DNA of 57,551 nucleotides. Source: Trachelipus rathkii. Its lineage: Eukaryota; Arthropoda; Malacostraca; Isopoda; Trachelipodidae. The notes under the pieces are model-generated. The model was not told the origin of the DNA and did not search any database. It worked only from the letters and a program-made list of their open reading frames with translations. Position numbers and translations under genes: made by a program. Numbering within the stretch: position 1 is the first letter of the stretch; each line of letters begins with the position of its first letter. Location: the NCBI GenBank assembly GCA_015478945.1, contig JABUQX010097274.1, forward strand, positions 1 to 57,551. The letters are read 5' to 3'. Below, piece by piece: positions 40,441-54,274 of this stretch.

Positions 40441-40475
40441 TATATATATAATATTATATATATATATATATGAAT
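40020..40475. repeat. (TA)n-rich tract
   Basis: Imperfect TA repeat, ending at a short GA-rich segment (40,480-40,540) with gagtagagtataag units like the 16-bp array at 22.9 kb. Confidence 0.9.
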
Positions 40476-40540
40476 AATAGAGAGAGATGAAAAGTAAGAG
40501 TTAGTAGAGTAAGAGTAGAGTATAAGCGTAGAGAGAAATT

Positions 40541-42060
40541 TCCTACTATATACCGATGAACTACTATCATTTCCATAATACTGTATTATAATGATTTTTG
40601 AATGTTTGATATAGAGCTAACTCTCTCTATAAGATGAAGTCAAGTATTAGTTATCGCTGTGTATCTGATTTAGCTAACGATATCTTGTTAATTTATAAAT
40701 GCGTCTGAGTATATTTTGTTCATTATATTGTGGTCAGTATGATCTCTGTTTTATGTCATCATACACAGAAAATACAACGAAAACGACTTAGATGGATAAA
40801 ATTAACAGAAATAACTCTTTTTGAAAACTGAGTAGGGTAATATACCACTCTTTTCAAATGTTGTAATACACTTTGGGACCAAATTACTGGTATTTGTCTT
40901 AAGAGCGTTAATTATCTATATCTCGTGGTACCTGTGATTGTGTGTGGAGTCTCCTGTGATATGTAGCTGTTTGTGAGTAATATAGTATGATAACTATATA
41001 TTTTACTCAATTAAATAGATCATTATTATATATACTGTATAGTGACTATGACTTTTATACAAAGCGAGTAATTTTTTCTTAATCTCTACTACTCTCGTAC
41101 TTATCTTATTTTTTTTATTGGTTTTTATGTTGTTTTGTATGATGCTTAGTTTTTTTTGGTGATATTCGTGTACGCTAGGTGGTGTAACAGAATCACACAC
41201 ATATCTACCGCCTACCCCACGATATAGAATGATCTATACAGATGTAACATTCCTTTTTACGAAAGTATGGATTGCATCTCATCACCTATATTCTTCTATC
41301 CATTTAATATATATATTTATATTTAGTTTACTCGCTAGATATATTAATACTTTTTCGCTCAAGATAATTTAGATATACAGAATCAGTTCGTTATGAACGT
41401 AATATTTGTATAAAGTGGTAGTATCAATTACTCAGAGACCCTATATCGAAGGATATATGAGTTATGAAACTAAGACTATAGATGCTAAGGAAAGTCTCGG
41501 ATTATCTCAATTGAAATTTTCGTTGGCATTATAATTTAGTAATAGTTTTGACCAAACGCGAAATGAAATTTTATTTTCCTTATGTAGCTATAAGCTACCA
41601 TATAATTATACGCTTAATTTAATATTTGTATTCTATTGTGTGAGCCGATTAATATATTTATTATATAATGATGCGGTACTTTAGAACATTTTGTTTTTCT
41701 TTATTAATAATAGTATATATATAAAATATTATTTACAGGTATATATATATATATCTATAAATATATTATATTCTATAAAATTTTAGATAGTAATAAATTT
41801 ATTTGTCTTAATCGATTGTAAGATAATATTTACTTTATAATGGTAAATGTATATATAAAAATAAATTTTTTTTTATAAATTTTGTGAATGATTTATGTAA
41901 TTTTTTTTAGATTTCGACAATTCTAAATTATAATTGTAAAGCTTATAATATATATATATATTATTATATATATATTTATTTTACTAGTGATACTAAGTGC
42001 CTATACTACTAAATTAATATTCGTACGTGTGAACCTATCACACTTATTTCGGGTTCTTAT
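40541..42060. other. No gene; mostly non-repetitive AT-rich sequence
   Basis: A 65-codon minus-strand frame at 41,003-41,200 has no motif. Short (TA)n pieces lie near 41,710-41,765 and 41,950-41,980. Confidence 0.45.
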
Positions 42061-42312
42061 TAAAGTATAAAAATATAATGATATATATTGATCACTAATA
42101 TTTAATATTAATATTGTATTAATATATTATATTAATATATAATATATATATATATATATATATTATACTATATATTAGGTTATAATATATATATATATAT
42201 AATATATATATATATATTATAATATATAATTAAATATATATCTATATATATATATATATACTATATATTAATATATATATATATAGTATATAATATTATT
42301 ATATATATTATA

Positions 42313-42350
<38 letters not shown>

Positions 42351-42370
42351 ATATATATATATATATATCT
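42061..42370. repeat. (TA)n tract
   Basis: Imperfect TA repeat that forms the left border of the second TIR-element copy, as at 17.0 kb. Confidence 0.9.
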
Positions 42371-42960
42371 ATAGTCCCTTATTATGTTATTTTACGAAAC
42401 TCCGTCAGTTTTTGATATTTTTTTTTTTGTTTTTTTTAATACTTCATATTTCGAGTATTATATTATATATATAATTATGATCTTATACATTATCTATATT
42501 TATAAGTGTTATTAATACTATATAGGACTAATATTATATCAAAAATATATACATATAGTAGATAAATATATACAAAATATTTTGGTATATTTCTGATAAT
42601 TTTTAAATTTTATATTTTTTATTTGTTATTAACTTAAAGGAATTCCTCAGTAAGGTAAATCTGACATAAGATGGCAGTGAAGTCGGGGTTCTATCTGAGT
42701 CTATTACCTAGGGGGAACGACAAGAGTATGAAGACTTATTTCCCTCCCTTTACACGGTGTAGGGTCTCCGTGTGTGGTATTCCCCGCCTTTAGTAATTTT
42801 ATGTAGTTGGATCGCGGGGTTATCCTTACCGCCTAATCCCTTATGGGGTTATTATAGCGATAATACGTCTACCTCTATGTATCCCGTGGCTTTGAGCCCC
42901 CTAAATTTATATATTTTTTTACATATTTGTAATAAGCTTTAATACGCTGATTTTATCTCG
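42371..42960 (+). mobile_element. Non-autonomous TIR element, copy 2 (right end lost)
   Basis: The left terminus (ttacgaaactccgtcagttt at 42,392, then a T-run with TTG) matches the TIR of the element at 17.0 kb. The GC-richer core aligns in order: aagatggca, gtcgggg, ggaacgac, atttccct, tcgcggggt, gagcccc, and finally gtaataagctttaatacgct (42,929). No inverted right terminus was found after 42,960, so the copy is truncated or too decayed. Its presence confirms that the 17-kb element is a dispersed repeat. Confidence 0.6.
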
Positions 42961-45900
42961 TATATATATAGTAATTTGCAAACAGTTTTTATAGGCTTAA
43001 TTATAAATTTTTCCATTGTAAGATAGACGTTAAGCGTCTTGTGTTTGACTGCAGCATTAATTCTCATAATTATAATTTGAATAAAATGTGGATATTTTTT
43101 ATGTTTGTGATAATATTTGTTGTGTTTATATTTTTACATATGTAATTTGGTAGATTTAAAACTCTTTGAATTTGAAACAACAGGACATAGATTTCATACA
43201 CTTAATCGTAGAATAGATTGTGTGAGTATTTCATATCTTGTGTGAATTGTGTGTTTATAATAATTATATATATATATAACGAATTTTTTGTAATATATAT
43301 AATTGTTTTATATTAAGTATGTATATATAATATATGCTTTAAATAATTTAATTATAGAAATTAATAAATTGTAAAGAAATAACAGAAATGAATTAATATA
43401 TATATATAATATATTATTATATATGTATTTAATATATATTATATATCTATAATAATATATATATATATATAATTAATATTTATATATATATATATATATA
43501 ATATATATATTATATATATATTTATATATATATTATTATTATATATATATAATATATAGGCGTGTGATGATCTAAATAAACATTTGTGACTAGACATTAT
43601 AAACTCGGAGTGTGGATAGAGCATAACGATTAAGTGAAATCAATTTTATATGTTATAAATATAATCCTAAGTTGTATTGACGTCTTCGTTTCAATATCTA
43701 TACGTAATAAGGACAATTTATAGAGTACACTATAGTTTAATGTATAGTATTGAGCGTCGTGCTCTGTTTCAGTGTATATTACTCTATATATAAGTAATTA
43801 GTGGTTACTTATACTCATTTTATAATATGTCGTTTGTGCGTTGAGTACATGTGAGATTACGGCTTAACATCCTTCGAAACACGTGGTGTGCTAAATCTTT
43901 ACTCCATTGCTACATATTTCATCGTTGGGCTTCAGTGCAGTAGGTAGGCATCGATTATACGATGGATACTTATACAATACTTACTTCCGTATAAGACCGT
44001 GACATGAATAATGTGTTATTTATACCTGTGGCGGCTAACTAGTAGTAAAATTAAGATCGTATAAGAGCGCACTATCTATATATCACTATGGGAACGGTGT
44101 ATTCATACAACGAAATCACCCCACTAACATAGTTTAGTCATATCGCTTCTAATTACTAGCTTTCGAGATAATGGACCTATAGCTATTGTATTACCATAGG
44201 TATGCATTTGTAGATTGGAATGAACCGTCAGGTATAATACGAGTAGATCTCATTAGCGTTTGTGAAGAAGAGGTGCTTTAGTGAGAGAGTCGCCCAGACC
44301 GATTCACTTTTAGACTAGCTACTACTGTTATTGCCGTCCATTTGCCGCATATTCCCATCGAAATAAAGTGTGAAGTCTTCTTCAAGCCAGAATATTGAGG
44401 ATACTCAATATCAGAATCCGTTTTTCATGTTTGTGTCTGAGTGTCTTGCCAAAGAGCAAAGCTCCTGTTGGCGTACTTATCTAATATAGTAACAGTAAAG
44501 TATACGTTAGAGAAATAGGTGGTAACATAAAATGAGGCACACGATACGACTAATTTACGCACAATGACCGTGTCGTTATCTTTTGCTCGTGTGGTAGGTC
44601 TTTTATTTCAACGGAGCATTCGATAATCTTGCTATCTTTTCTTCCTTCGTCTCTAATCTTGTTCTTTTTACTTCTGTAATGAGGGTTTCTTTCTGCTCGT
44701 GATCGAATCACACCATTTTCTTGCTATTGTGTAACTAGACATATAAACAAGCCTAGCAATTCCAGCCTATCATCATGGTCCCGGTAAGCGTGTTTGGTTC
44801 CATATATTTTCCTCGAGTTTTATTTAGATATATCTACTTCACGCTAATTTCCACGGAATCATAAGGCGTAAAATTTTCCGTGAAAACATCCGGGTGGAAT
44901 TCTTGGGTAAGCATTTTAATCTGCTGTAGGTATACCTGTCATCAATTATATCACACCGTTTGGGATGGACTAGTTTATACTCTGCTAAATACTATTTCTA
45001 CAGAACACGCTTTTATAGTCAGCAGTGTACTCATGGACGTAACTACCCCTTTGAGCTACTCTATACGTAAGTAGAACATGTGGTTATTACTCAAACATGA
45101 TGTAGCACTCTCACCAGCGCACTTCTAGCCACTCTAAAAATAAGTACGGAGTAGCTTATTTGAAAGAAGTCTATACATAACTGACTACAATGGATATGGG
45201 TAAGCGGTGAAGACTGGTTAGCGTGGCCTGGCAAAGTAATTGTGCCCGACCTATTACGCCCTAGATTATTTTTCATTTGGGTAAGACAATGTGAAGAGTG
45301 TAACTGTGTACATTATAACTCCTAGTATCATAATACAATACTAGAGAGAAGTACTCTTCAGCAACGAATATTAATATACAACATCGACTGTTAATTAGTA
45401 ATGCTTGTGTTATACTTTAAGAGTTGCACTTGGTTGTATTTGTTTTGCTAGGGCTCAGTATTTACAGATACATCTGTGATTGTTGGCCTAAATCTTCATA
45501 TTGGCATATGGTGCGATGTTAAAGATGTCTTATTCTCCAGCGCTTCTTACATGTTTGTATGATTCTTTTCTAGCTTTTCCAATCAATTGAGTTACGTGTT
45601 TAACTAGGTGTACAAATATAATATCATCTCTTCTCTATATACCTCGTATAGCTCTTCATATCTAAAGCTTTTAATATATTTATTTTAACCATAACTTCGA
45701 TTTTTATTAATACTCTCTTTAATTACATTACTCGTTAAATGATATCAATTAAACATCATATATCTTATATTATGTTTATACATCAATATACTCTATATAA
45801 CATCATATAAGTGATAGATAACTAAATCAATAAAGAATTAATTAAATACATAATAAAATAATCATCCATAGATAATAAGAAATATTTGTATTTTCTTTGC

Positions 45901-46285
45901 AAGTTTCGAGTCGCTGCACTAGTTTATTAATCTAGCAAGAAAGAGTACCGATCATTCAAGGATTAATATATATGCCAAGAAAATATTATGCAGAATGATA
46001 CATTTATATATAATCTTATTCCAGTGATTACAGTGATATTAACTACTTGGATCTAAATCTCAAACTATATATTCATTTTATGTATTTATTCTTACATTCA
46101 TTTTATTGACAAGGTTTGGGTAGCTAGTCTAGACTGTTATTCATATTAATACTAATCATTATTATGTAATATTATTATAAATCATATAATAAAATGTATT
46201 ATTCCTATATATCGTGTGTTAGATCTTATCACTATATCTATTATTCTCTTGATTACTGCATGAGTTGTTTATTGGATATAATAAT
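42961..46285. other. No gene; non-repetitive apart from a (TA)n tract
   Basis: A (TA)n tract lies at about 43,395-43,558. 43,560-46,280 has the most balanced base composition of the window, yet no convincing frame. Frames at 44,880-45,074 (plus) and 45,091-45,276 (minus), 61-64 codons each, lack motifs. Confidence 0.4.
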
Positions 46286-46460
46286 ATCATCTGTTTTATA
46301 TATTAATAATATATATATTAATATATATATATATTTATATATTATATATTTAATAATATATAAATATATATATATATATTATATATATAATATATTAATT
46401 ATATATATATATTATATATATTATATATATATTATTATATTATAATCTATTATTAATATT

Positions 46461-46509
<49 letters not shown>

Positions 46510-46595
46510 TATTATATAATATATATTATAATATATATCGGTATAACTTTTATATATTTATTATATATATATATAATTTTTATTAAAATAGTTTG
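46286..46595. repeat. (TA)n tract
   Basis: Imperfect TA repeat with a perfect core at about 46,463-46,504. The plus-strand Ile/Tyr frame over it is an artefact. Confidence 0.9.
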
Positions 46596-47299
46596 GCAAT
46601 TGTTTTTGGTTAAATTAAATATGTTGATGTGCTACATTTATTGTAGCAAAGAATTTATACGAGAATTAAAATAATTTCTTAGCTAAAAAGCTAAAACATA
46701 ATTATAACCTCTATAATAACGTTAACACTAAATACAATACTTTTTATCGTAATTTACTTTTCATAATAATTAAAAAATTTTAATGTTATTAGTTTTAAAT
46801 ATAATTAAAATATAAATAATTAAATTTTTAATATTGTTTAATAACTTTATAAAATCATTCATTTGTAATTAACTTAGCAGTTAATATATATCATATGTAC
46901 ACGTAGAGAAATACTACTACTACTCCGTCAACTGCCTTATAACTATCTATATTATATCTCATATACTATACTTACTACTCTACTATCTTAGCTACTACTA
47001 CTTTAATTATACTAACTATACTTATATACATATAATAAATACGATAAGACCACATATTTATTAAATTAAATAGATATTATTGACCTGGTCTTAGATCACC
47101 AATTATTTGACTGACTAGGAATAAAAGGGTATATTGTGTGAATACGATATCAGCTGGGAAATTTGACAGAATACATAATATCTTTCTAAGCGAAAATTAA
47201 ATAATTTTATTTTTTATTTTTTGTGCAATGTGGAAAATATTAAGATGTTATAATTTAGCAATCAGCAAAATCAGCAGTTATTTTTAAACTATATTAAAA

Positions 47300-47715
47300 T
47301 TATAATGATAATATAATCATAAATAATATAATAATAATAATAAATAAATAATAATTAATTAATAATATATATAATATAATATATAAATTATATATATAAT
47401 ATACATAATAATAAATATATTATATAATAATATATTATATAATATAAATATATTATAATAATATATAATAAATAAATATTAATAATAATATAGGTAAAAT
47501 AATAATTAATAATTAAAAATAATATAATTAAATAATAATATAATATATAAATTAAATATAATAATAAATTAATAATAATATAATATTAAATAATAATAAA
47601 TAATAATAAATATAAAAATAATATATATAAATAATAATAAAATAATCTATATAATAAATTAAATATATAAATAATAATAAATTATAATAATACATAATAA
47701 TAATAATAATAATGA
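47300..47715. repeat. (AAT)n-rich tract, A-rich on the plus strand
   Basis: About 415 bp of AAT/AATA repeats with almost no T-runs, ending in clean AAT units at 47,697-47,714. Confidence 0.9.
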
Positions 47716-48900
47716 AGAGTTAATATCATATTTATCAATCAAGCTCTTGGGGAACCAATAGATATAGAGATTGGAAGTTGAATGTGGGGTGTAATTGATC
47801 CACCATTGTAATTTGGGTCAAGTCGTTATATTCTATATTTCATTCTTACTCATCAGGATTTTTAATATCTCTCTATATATCATTCTCTCTAACATATTCT
47901 ATAACAGATTCATGCAGAGTCATCATTTTAAATTATTCGTGTTTCTTAAAGACTCCTCAAATGCATACACTGTGTCAAATTAAAAGTCATTCATTTCTTT
48001 TCTCCATTATATCTTTAAACTCTCTTCTGCATAGCTCCTGATACTCTATTATCTATTATCTTTTATCTTATTCTTATCTATTTTATTATTATTATTTCAT
48101 TAATTTACTTATTATTATTCATTTATTATTTTCATTCATTATTTTCTTTTATTATATTATTATTATCTCTTATTATTATTTCATTATTCTTTACGTCGAT
48201 CTGCTTGTACTATCTCATCTGCTGGTACTGGCTCAGAAGGGCCTTTAGGTTCAGTCAAGTTTTTCTTGTTGTTTTTTAAATCATAAAATTGGTAATTAAT
48301 AATAACTTAAAAAAATATTATAATTTGTAATAAATAATATAATGAGGATATATTCTTAGATACACGTTTTTTTTTGCTCTCCTGATTTTTTAAAAATATC
48401 ATTATTAATATTTTTACGTTTATAGGTATACGGTTACCTAGGCTTATATACCGAGTTATAGGCTTATACTCAGGTTACCTGAGTGATTTACATAATGATA
48501 ATCGGCTTCTTACCATTAGTATTTTGATTTTACATTATTTTTTTCATACGCTAAATATGTTCCAGGCTTAGTTAGCTAAGAATGTTTGTCTTAAAATGAA
48601 TTAATAACATATAATAAATTTGATATTAATAGGTGATAGTTCTTTTAAGGTAGTCACATTGCATCATTTCTGCTTACTTCTGCTTACTGAAATCGTTTTT
48701 TTATTACTTTCATTGAAAAGCTGTGACAAATATATTAATATGTGTATTTATTTATGTATTTAAATATAAATTGACATAAACTTTTTTAGGTAGATTATTT
48801 CACTCATCACTCAACATTTAAATTAATATTTTTGATTCTCTAGTATCCATATACGTAGGTGTTATGCTATTATATATATAGTGCTTTGGGAGCTACTAAA
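47716..48900. other. Spacer, (ATT)n tract and AT-rich filler
   Basis: 47,716-48,050 is non-repetitive. 48,055-48,195 is rich in ATT and ATTC units on the plus strand, the opposite polarity to the AAT tract. 48,200-48,900 has no gene. Confidence 0.5.
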
Positions 48901-49400
48901 TACTATATATTTTTCTATAATATGATATAATATATTATATATATATTAATATTATATATATATATATATATATTAATATATATATATATTATATATATAT
49001 TAATATTATATATATATATTAATTTATATATATTATTATATATTAATAATATATTTTTTATATATGGGTGCTGCATACTAAATGTACTTACATTTTTACC
49101 TTAGATTATCATGTAATTAAACTGTAACTGTGTTAACGATTTACCTATTTTAATACCATATAAATAAATATGTGCCTATATATCTCGTTTTAACATTACT
49201 AATAGTATTAATATTATATATATATATATATAATATTATATACTATATATATATATATATATATATTTTTTGTAAATTTATATTTTTATATATATTTAAT
49301 ATATATTTATAATATACATATGTTCCGTACCTGTATATACATAATATATTAATATAATATATATATTTATAATTTATATAATCTATATATATATATATAA
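48901..49400. repeat. (TA)n-rich blocks
   Basis: Two TA-rich blocks (48,905-49,065 and 49,205-49,400) with a short normal spacer. Confidence 0.85.
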
Positions 49401-49819
49401 TAGATAAGAACTTTTTGTATTAAAATTTAAGAGAATGAAACATTGAATAAATTTAAGATTAATGCTTCACTTATTTTCTTTTGCAGCGGGTTTTGGTTGC
49501 CACATATTATAATATATTATAAATTAAAATTTAGTTCTGATATCATGCATAAAACTGAGAATTTATGTTCTAATAATACTGGAGCTAATTAACGTAAATC
49601 AAAACATTTTGACAGTCAATGATTGAATCATTGTAATTGCTAATGAAGTTGCAAAACCATATGAGAAAAGAAAGAAAAGCAATCAAATGAATACTATATG
49701 AAAATGAGTTGAATATTCTTTTGATACTAATATTACTATTATAAGAGAATATTTCTTTGCGTTATTATTATGGCTAGTTTCTTGGGTAATTTTTAGCTAT
49801 TTGAAAATATATATTAGTG

Positions 49820-50412
49820 TTTTATATATTGGAAGAATTATTACGTAAATTTAATGAGATAGTATATTTTGGGGCAATGAAATGATTGACAAATATTAAT
49901 AAAAAAACTGTAATTAATGAAAAAGAGTCTTTTTGATCAGAAATGACGCTTACGAGGAAGTTATTATGCAACAGATTATTACGAAGAATGAAGTCTGGTT
50001 TCAATTTTAATATTCCGAGAGTGGAAATCAATCTAATCAAAGTCAAGTATGTGCTTCTACATAGGAGACATTTCAGCTATCATAATTGAGTCGGAGATGG
50101 TCGGTAACAATATTAGTGATGGGTATATTATTTTGTATGTGATATAGAGCAAAGTTGATTGGCTTTCTTCAGGAATAACGGAATAATAATTGGGTATTAA
50201 GAATATTGAAATTGGCATTGGAAAAGAAAAGTCATGTAATATTGCATCGATGGAATGCTTGATCCAGCATTAAACAAATTAGATCCAACACATTTTATGC
50301 TGGTGGTGAGTATAAGTCTCATCTTTATGAAAATTTATGTGGGAACAATACATACACACCCAATTACATGACATGATCTTATGACTTTATTATCTAAATT
50401 TTTTTTTACTCA
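49820..50412 (+). pseudogene. Mariner-family transposase remnant
   Basis: Several mariner landmarks occur in order. From LTNINKKT to LIRN is 20 codons, exactly the mariner spacing between the (W)VPH-x-LT motif and LL-x-RN; one frame change lies inside it. Then IITKNEVWFQF matches I-x-T-GDE-x-W, with the first catalytic Asp changed to Asn (49,987). After about 88 codons (mariner: about 90) VILHRWNA matches V-x-x-H-DNA, with the second Asp changed to Trp (50,251). Near 50,375-50,390, pieces of D-L and D-F match PDLAP-x-DF, about 41-44 codons further on. LIGFLQE (about 50,157) matches the LIDFLPKG block. Stops and frameshifts abound, and the DNA-binding part upstream is unreadable. The enzyme would have cut and pasted the element at TA sites; this copy is dead. 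Confidence 0.82.
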
Positions 50413-51361
50413 ATTTAAAGAGATTAAAATAATTTGTCTTTAAATGCTTATTCTTATTCCATAACTAAATATATTATATAACTATATAACTGTTATAGGA
50501 TACGTGGTTGACACTTAAATAGAATCAGCAAAACTCCTCAGTGAAATGGACTGAAGTTTAATTGCATGTTTTTAGAGCGCGTAACTTTGAGGGAGGAGTG
50601 TAAAGTATGCTGAATTAAAGCATTTTTGATATTATTATTAGTTAGCAAAATTTATTTATCTAATTATTTTTATTTATTAGAGTATTAAGTTTAAGTTTAA
50701 TATATTGTTATTTTATGTGATATATTATTCTCCTATATACTTTTTTGACATCTATTATTATCTCATTTTATATATATTTTATTATTATATGTATATTTAT
50801 ATATTATTATTTAATTATTATTATTATTTATTATTATTATTTATAATTATTATTATTTATTATTATTATTATTATATTATTATTATATACTTTATCATAA
50901 TTATATTATTTTACATTATATTATTTATCTTTCACACTTTATTATTATAATATATTATTAAATTAAATATTATATATATAGTTATTAATTAAATTTCAAG
51001 TTTTGTTTACTTACAGTTTTTTTAAAAAGTTTTGTTGAATAATGTCTTTCTACTCTGTTCTTGCAATTGTTTGTTTAGAAAACATTGAATTGCTTTAATT
51101 TGCGATTAAATAAATATTTATAATAAAAGATTTTTGTTTTTCTTCAATTTATTATTATTATTATTATTTAACTTCTTATATTTATATTATTATTATTAAT
51201 TAATATTATATATTATTATTATTATATATTTGTAATTTAATTTTATAATTATTATTTAATTATTATATATATATTATTATTATTTATTATATATATTATT
51301 ATTATATTATTTAATTTTTCTCTTCTTACTTCTTATCTTCTTTTCTTCCTTTCCTCTCATC
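50413..51361. repeat. (TAT)n-rich blocks and filler
   Basis: TTA/TAT-rich DNA at about 50,750-50,960 and 51,145-51,315. The 81-codon Ile/Tyr frame at 50,705 is an artefact of the repeat. Confidence 0.8.
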
Positions 51362-53080
51362 TTGGTCTTACTTTCATTGGTTTCAGTAAATTTTGATAAT
51401 AATCTCTTTATATTTCTCGTTTTCTTGACTTCATTTATCAAAATTTTAGTAAGCAATATTTACACTATGCTCTCACTCGAATACTTCTTGCTTACTTACT
51501 TGTTCGCATATTCTATTTCTCTGATCTCTTCACTCTTAACTATTAATCAAAAGAATACGTATCTAGATCTTATTAACATTATCTTCTTTCCAGAACTCTT
51601 ATATAAACTCAATTTACACTTAGATAACGTGTGCTTCTGTGTCTTTCTCTATCCACTTGGGAGTCTATCTTATTCCGTAGAGTGCTGCCATAATATCTTC
51701 TTCTTCTTCTTCCGAATGCTTCGTGATTCATTCATATATGAATTCCCTGTACATATAGAGAATGGACTTAGGTGTGCTTAGTCATAATTTCAATGATTAT
51801 GCGTAGTTGGACTGTGTGTTTACTCTCTTACTTTTGCACTGTAACATATGTAGTTATTTCTCATCTCGAAGGGGAAACTAAGTGTGAGATTTTCGGATAA
51901 TGGATAGAATAATTAACTCATATCTCGAATTATAGATTCTATACTGAACACACCATATCTATATGGTTATTGCTCACTTACTTGTGATAATCTAGTAAGG
52001 ATATTGCGTAATTAGCAGTTTAGTGTCTCTTGATAGCTAAATATTGGTAACGTAAATAAGCCATTGAGGAGAAATGTGCCAGCATTCTCTTGTGAAGAAT
52101 GCGCTTTCTGATAATCATAATATGGAAGCTACACCAAACATGAAGAAGAAGAAATTAACAACACGCAACAAATTTGTTTTAAAAAGTAAATAAAAATCAA
52201 AGCAGAAATAACTCTCGACTATAAGGTGATCAACGAACCGAACTATAGTGCCACTTATGATACGGATTTTTTTTCAATTTCTTAATTTAATTTTGATTAT
52301 GGGTCTGAATATACTTTTTGAATTCATATACGATATACAAGGCTTACCTCTCTTGTTTCTGTGTGAAATGTGTTGCAGTAGATATCTTCCTACTGTTTTT
52401 AACGTAATAATTTATAAATGAAAAAATAAAAAGAACTAGTATCTTCAATAACACTCTATTTACTCAGTTCGGTCGATTCTTGATAGTTAGTCAGTAGTTC
52501 GATAATGTAATGATATTCATCTGAGTAAAGCAATGGTTTTTTTTTTACACACGCGCATTTATCTTAATCTTTTCAATAGGTGTGTGAAGAAATATCTTGT
52601 TTGAGCACTTTTGTCTGTATTTATGTTTTCGTGTGGTATGTATTATATATAAGATACTTTTCAAGTGCAAATTAATTATCGAAATGCAAGTCTTATTCAA
52701 ACCCTTGTGCTCGCATGCGTAGTGTTCATTTAATGTGGCTAAATTCTGTTTGAAGTGGATAGCTTTATGATTATATACTGGTCTTGAGTTTTGTTGTGTG
52801 ATAAAGTATGGATTTTGTTCAGAGTTTAGCTTTACGAGAGTAAGAATCTTACTTTATTTGTTTTGCTCTCTCTACCGTCTGGCATTACTGGAGAGTTGAG
52901 GTAATGTTGTTATCGCTAAATTTGGAGATTTTTCCTACAACTCATTAACTATGCTAATCCGCCTCAAAATTCAACACTCTCCGCTCCCCATCCTGGTGAT
53001 GTGTTCTTGCATATAGAGGTGTGAATGGAGGTATGGGTGTGTGTTGTATGTCCCTTCGAATTAGGGTCTACTTTATACTG
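51362..53080. other. No assigned gene; one 139-codon T-rich frame
   Basis: The frame 51,362-51,781 (plus, non-ATG start) encodes a Phe/Leu/Ser-rich hydrophobic product. It owes its length to T-rich codons and shows no motif. Near 52,930-53,020 a less AT-biased patch reads NYANPPQNSTLSAPHPGDVF in one frame, which looks mildly exon-like but is unassigned. Confidence 0.3.
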
Positions 53081-53585
53081 ATATTAATGTTGGACATTTG
53101 TTATGTTGAGTTTATTCTTGCTTATGATGGTGTCAGGTTTTGTCGTTGTATATTATACTCTTAGTTCTGGTAATATGCTAGTTGGCTTTATTAATGTTGA
53201 AACTTTGTTACGTTAGCATTACTTTCTCTCTCTGTATAGAATAAATTTAGAACAAAGGCTATGGTAAATTGTTGTTGTTAATAATTAACGTGTTAATGTA
53301 AAAATAAACATTTGTTATGTTAGAGATAATCAGATAATGAACAAGAAGTAGTGAATAAGTGTTATCGTTTATTAGTAGTAGTAAATTATTTGTATTTATT
53401 ACTTAGGTTTTACGCTGTTGTTAGTATGGCACTTTGTTTTTGTATAAATCATGTCTTATTTCTTGGCACTTAATTGTGTGTTCAGGTATATCGTTTGTGT
53501 GTTTATGTGTGGCGTATTAAGTGATGCTGATGACTTAGCTTTATTAATGTGGAAACTTTGTTACGTCAACATATATTAGTTGGAT
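53080..53585 (+). repeat. Decayed direct repeats built on attaatgttgaaactttgtt
   Basis: Related segments occur near 53,083, 53,194, 53,293 and 53,546. The pair at 53,185-53,220 and 53,537-53,571 (gctttattaatgt, gaaactttgttacgt) is the best preserved. Spacings of about 100-110 bp among the first three suggest a decayed tandem repeat. Confidence 0.5.
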
Positions 53586-53704
53586 ACATTTTTGGTGATA
53601 AATCAAAGAATTGATTTTTAGCTGTTTATTAGTTTATTCCATAGTGATTATTCGAATGTGAAATCTGAACTATATATTATTAAATTTCGATCATAGATCT
53701 AAGG

Positions 53705-53760
53705 TGGTACAGAATGGCTCGCGATGAGAGTGTCGATTTGAATCTCGAGATTATAATATT
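53705..53760 (+). repeat. Possible tRNA-like SINE fragment
   Basis: tggctcgcgatgag followed by tcgatttgaatctcg resembles Pol III A and B boxes. The spacing is shorter than in a tRNA, so a deletion or a chance match is likely. Confidence 0.2.
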
Positions 53761-54274
53761 TTTTTACGTGATTTGTGTGATTTTAGGGTGTGGTGAACTA
53801 CATAGAATTTTAAGAACTAAAAATATGACATTGTGATCAATACGACTAAAAGGTAGAGGTTGAGGAGGTATTTGTAATTTATATCTGTGATCTGCGTTAA
53901 ATACAACTTATTTTGTGATGTATGTCCACCATGATACTGGAAATGTGACTTGAAACATAGATCAATAAGATCAATAGATCACAGGAACAGGTCACGTTGT
54001 AGTCTCTATTGAAAATTTTACTGATTTCATATTTGCTCGCTTTAGGGTGATATAAAAAACGTAAATTATTGGTACATCATATAACCACAGGGATGCTTAT
54101 TTATTCTTATTAAATTAATATCTTATATTATATTTTTTATATTTATTTTTTTTTATATGGATGAATGATCTCATTACTTTTGATAATAATTAAGATAGTC
54201 TAAATAAACATTATACGCACGAATATATGGTATTGGAATTACACGAATATTAATATTCGTCATACCTCTTCTTA

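Noticed and set aside
44893..44907. ggtggaattcttgg, one base from a conserved 18S rRNA segment
   Set aside because: The flanking sequence does not continue as 18S rRNA, so it is a chance 14-mer.
46194..46445. Ile/Tyr-rich frames at 46.2, 43.5, 50.7 and 56.3 kb
   Set aside because: They are translations of (TA)n and (TAT)n tracts.
51362..51781. 139-codon plus-strand frame
   Set aside because: It has no ATG at the start and a Phe/Leu/Ser bias set by T-rich DNA. No motif was recognised, so it is kept only as a note in the region entry.
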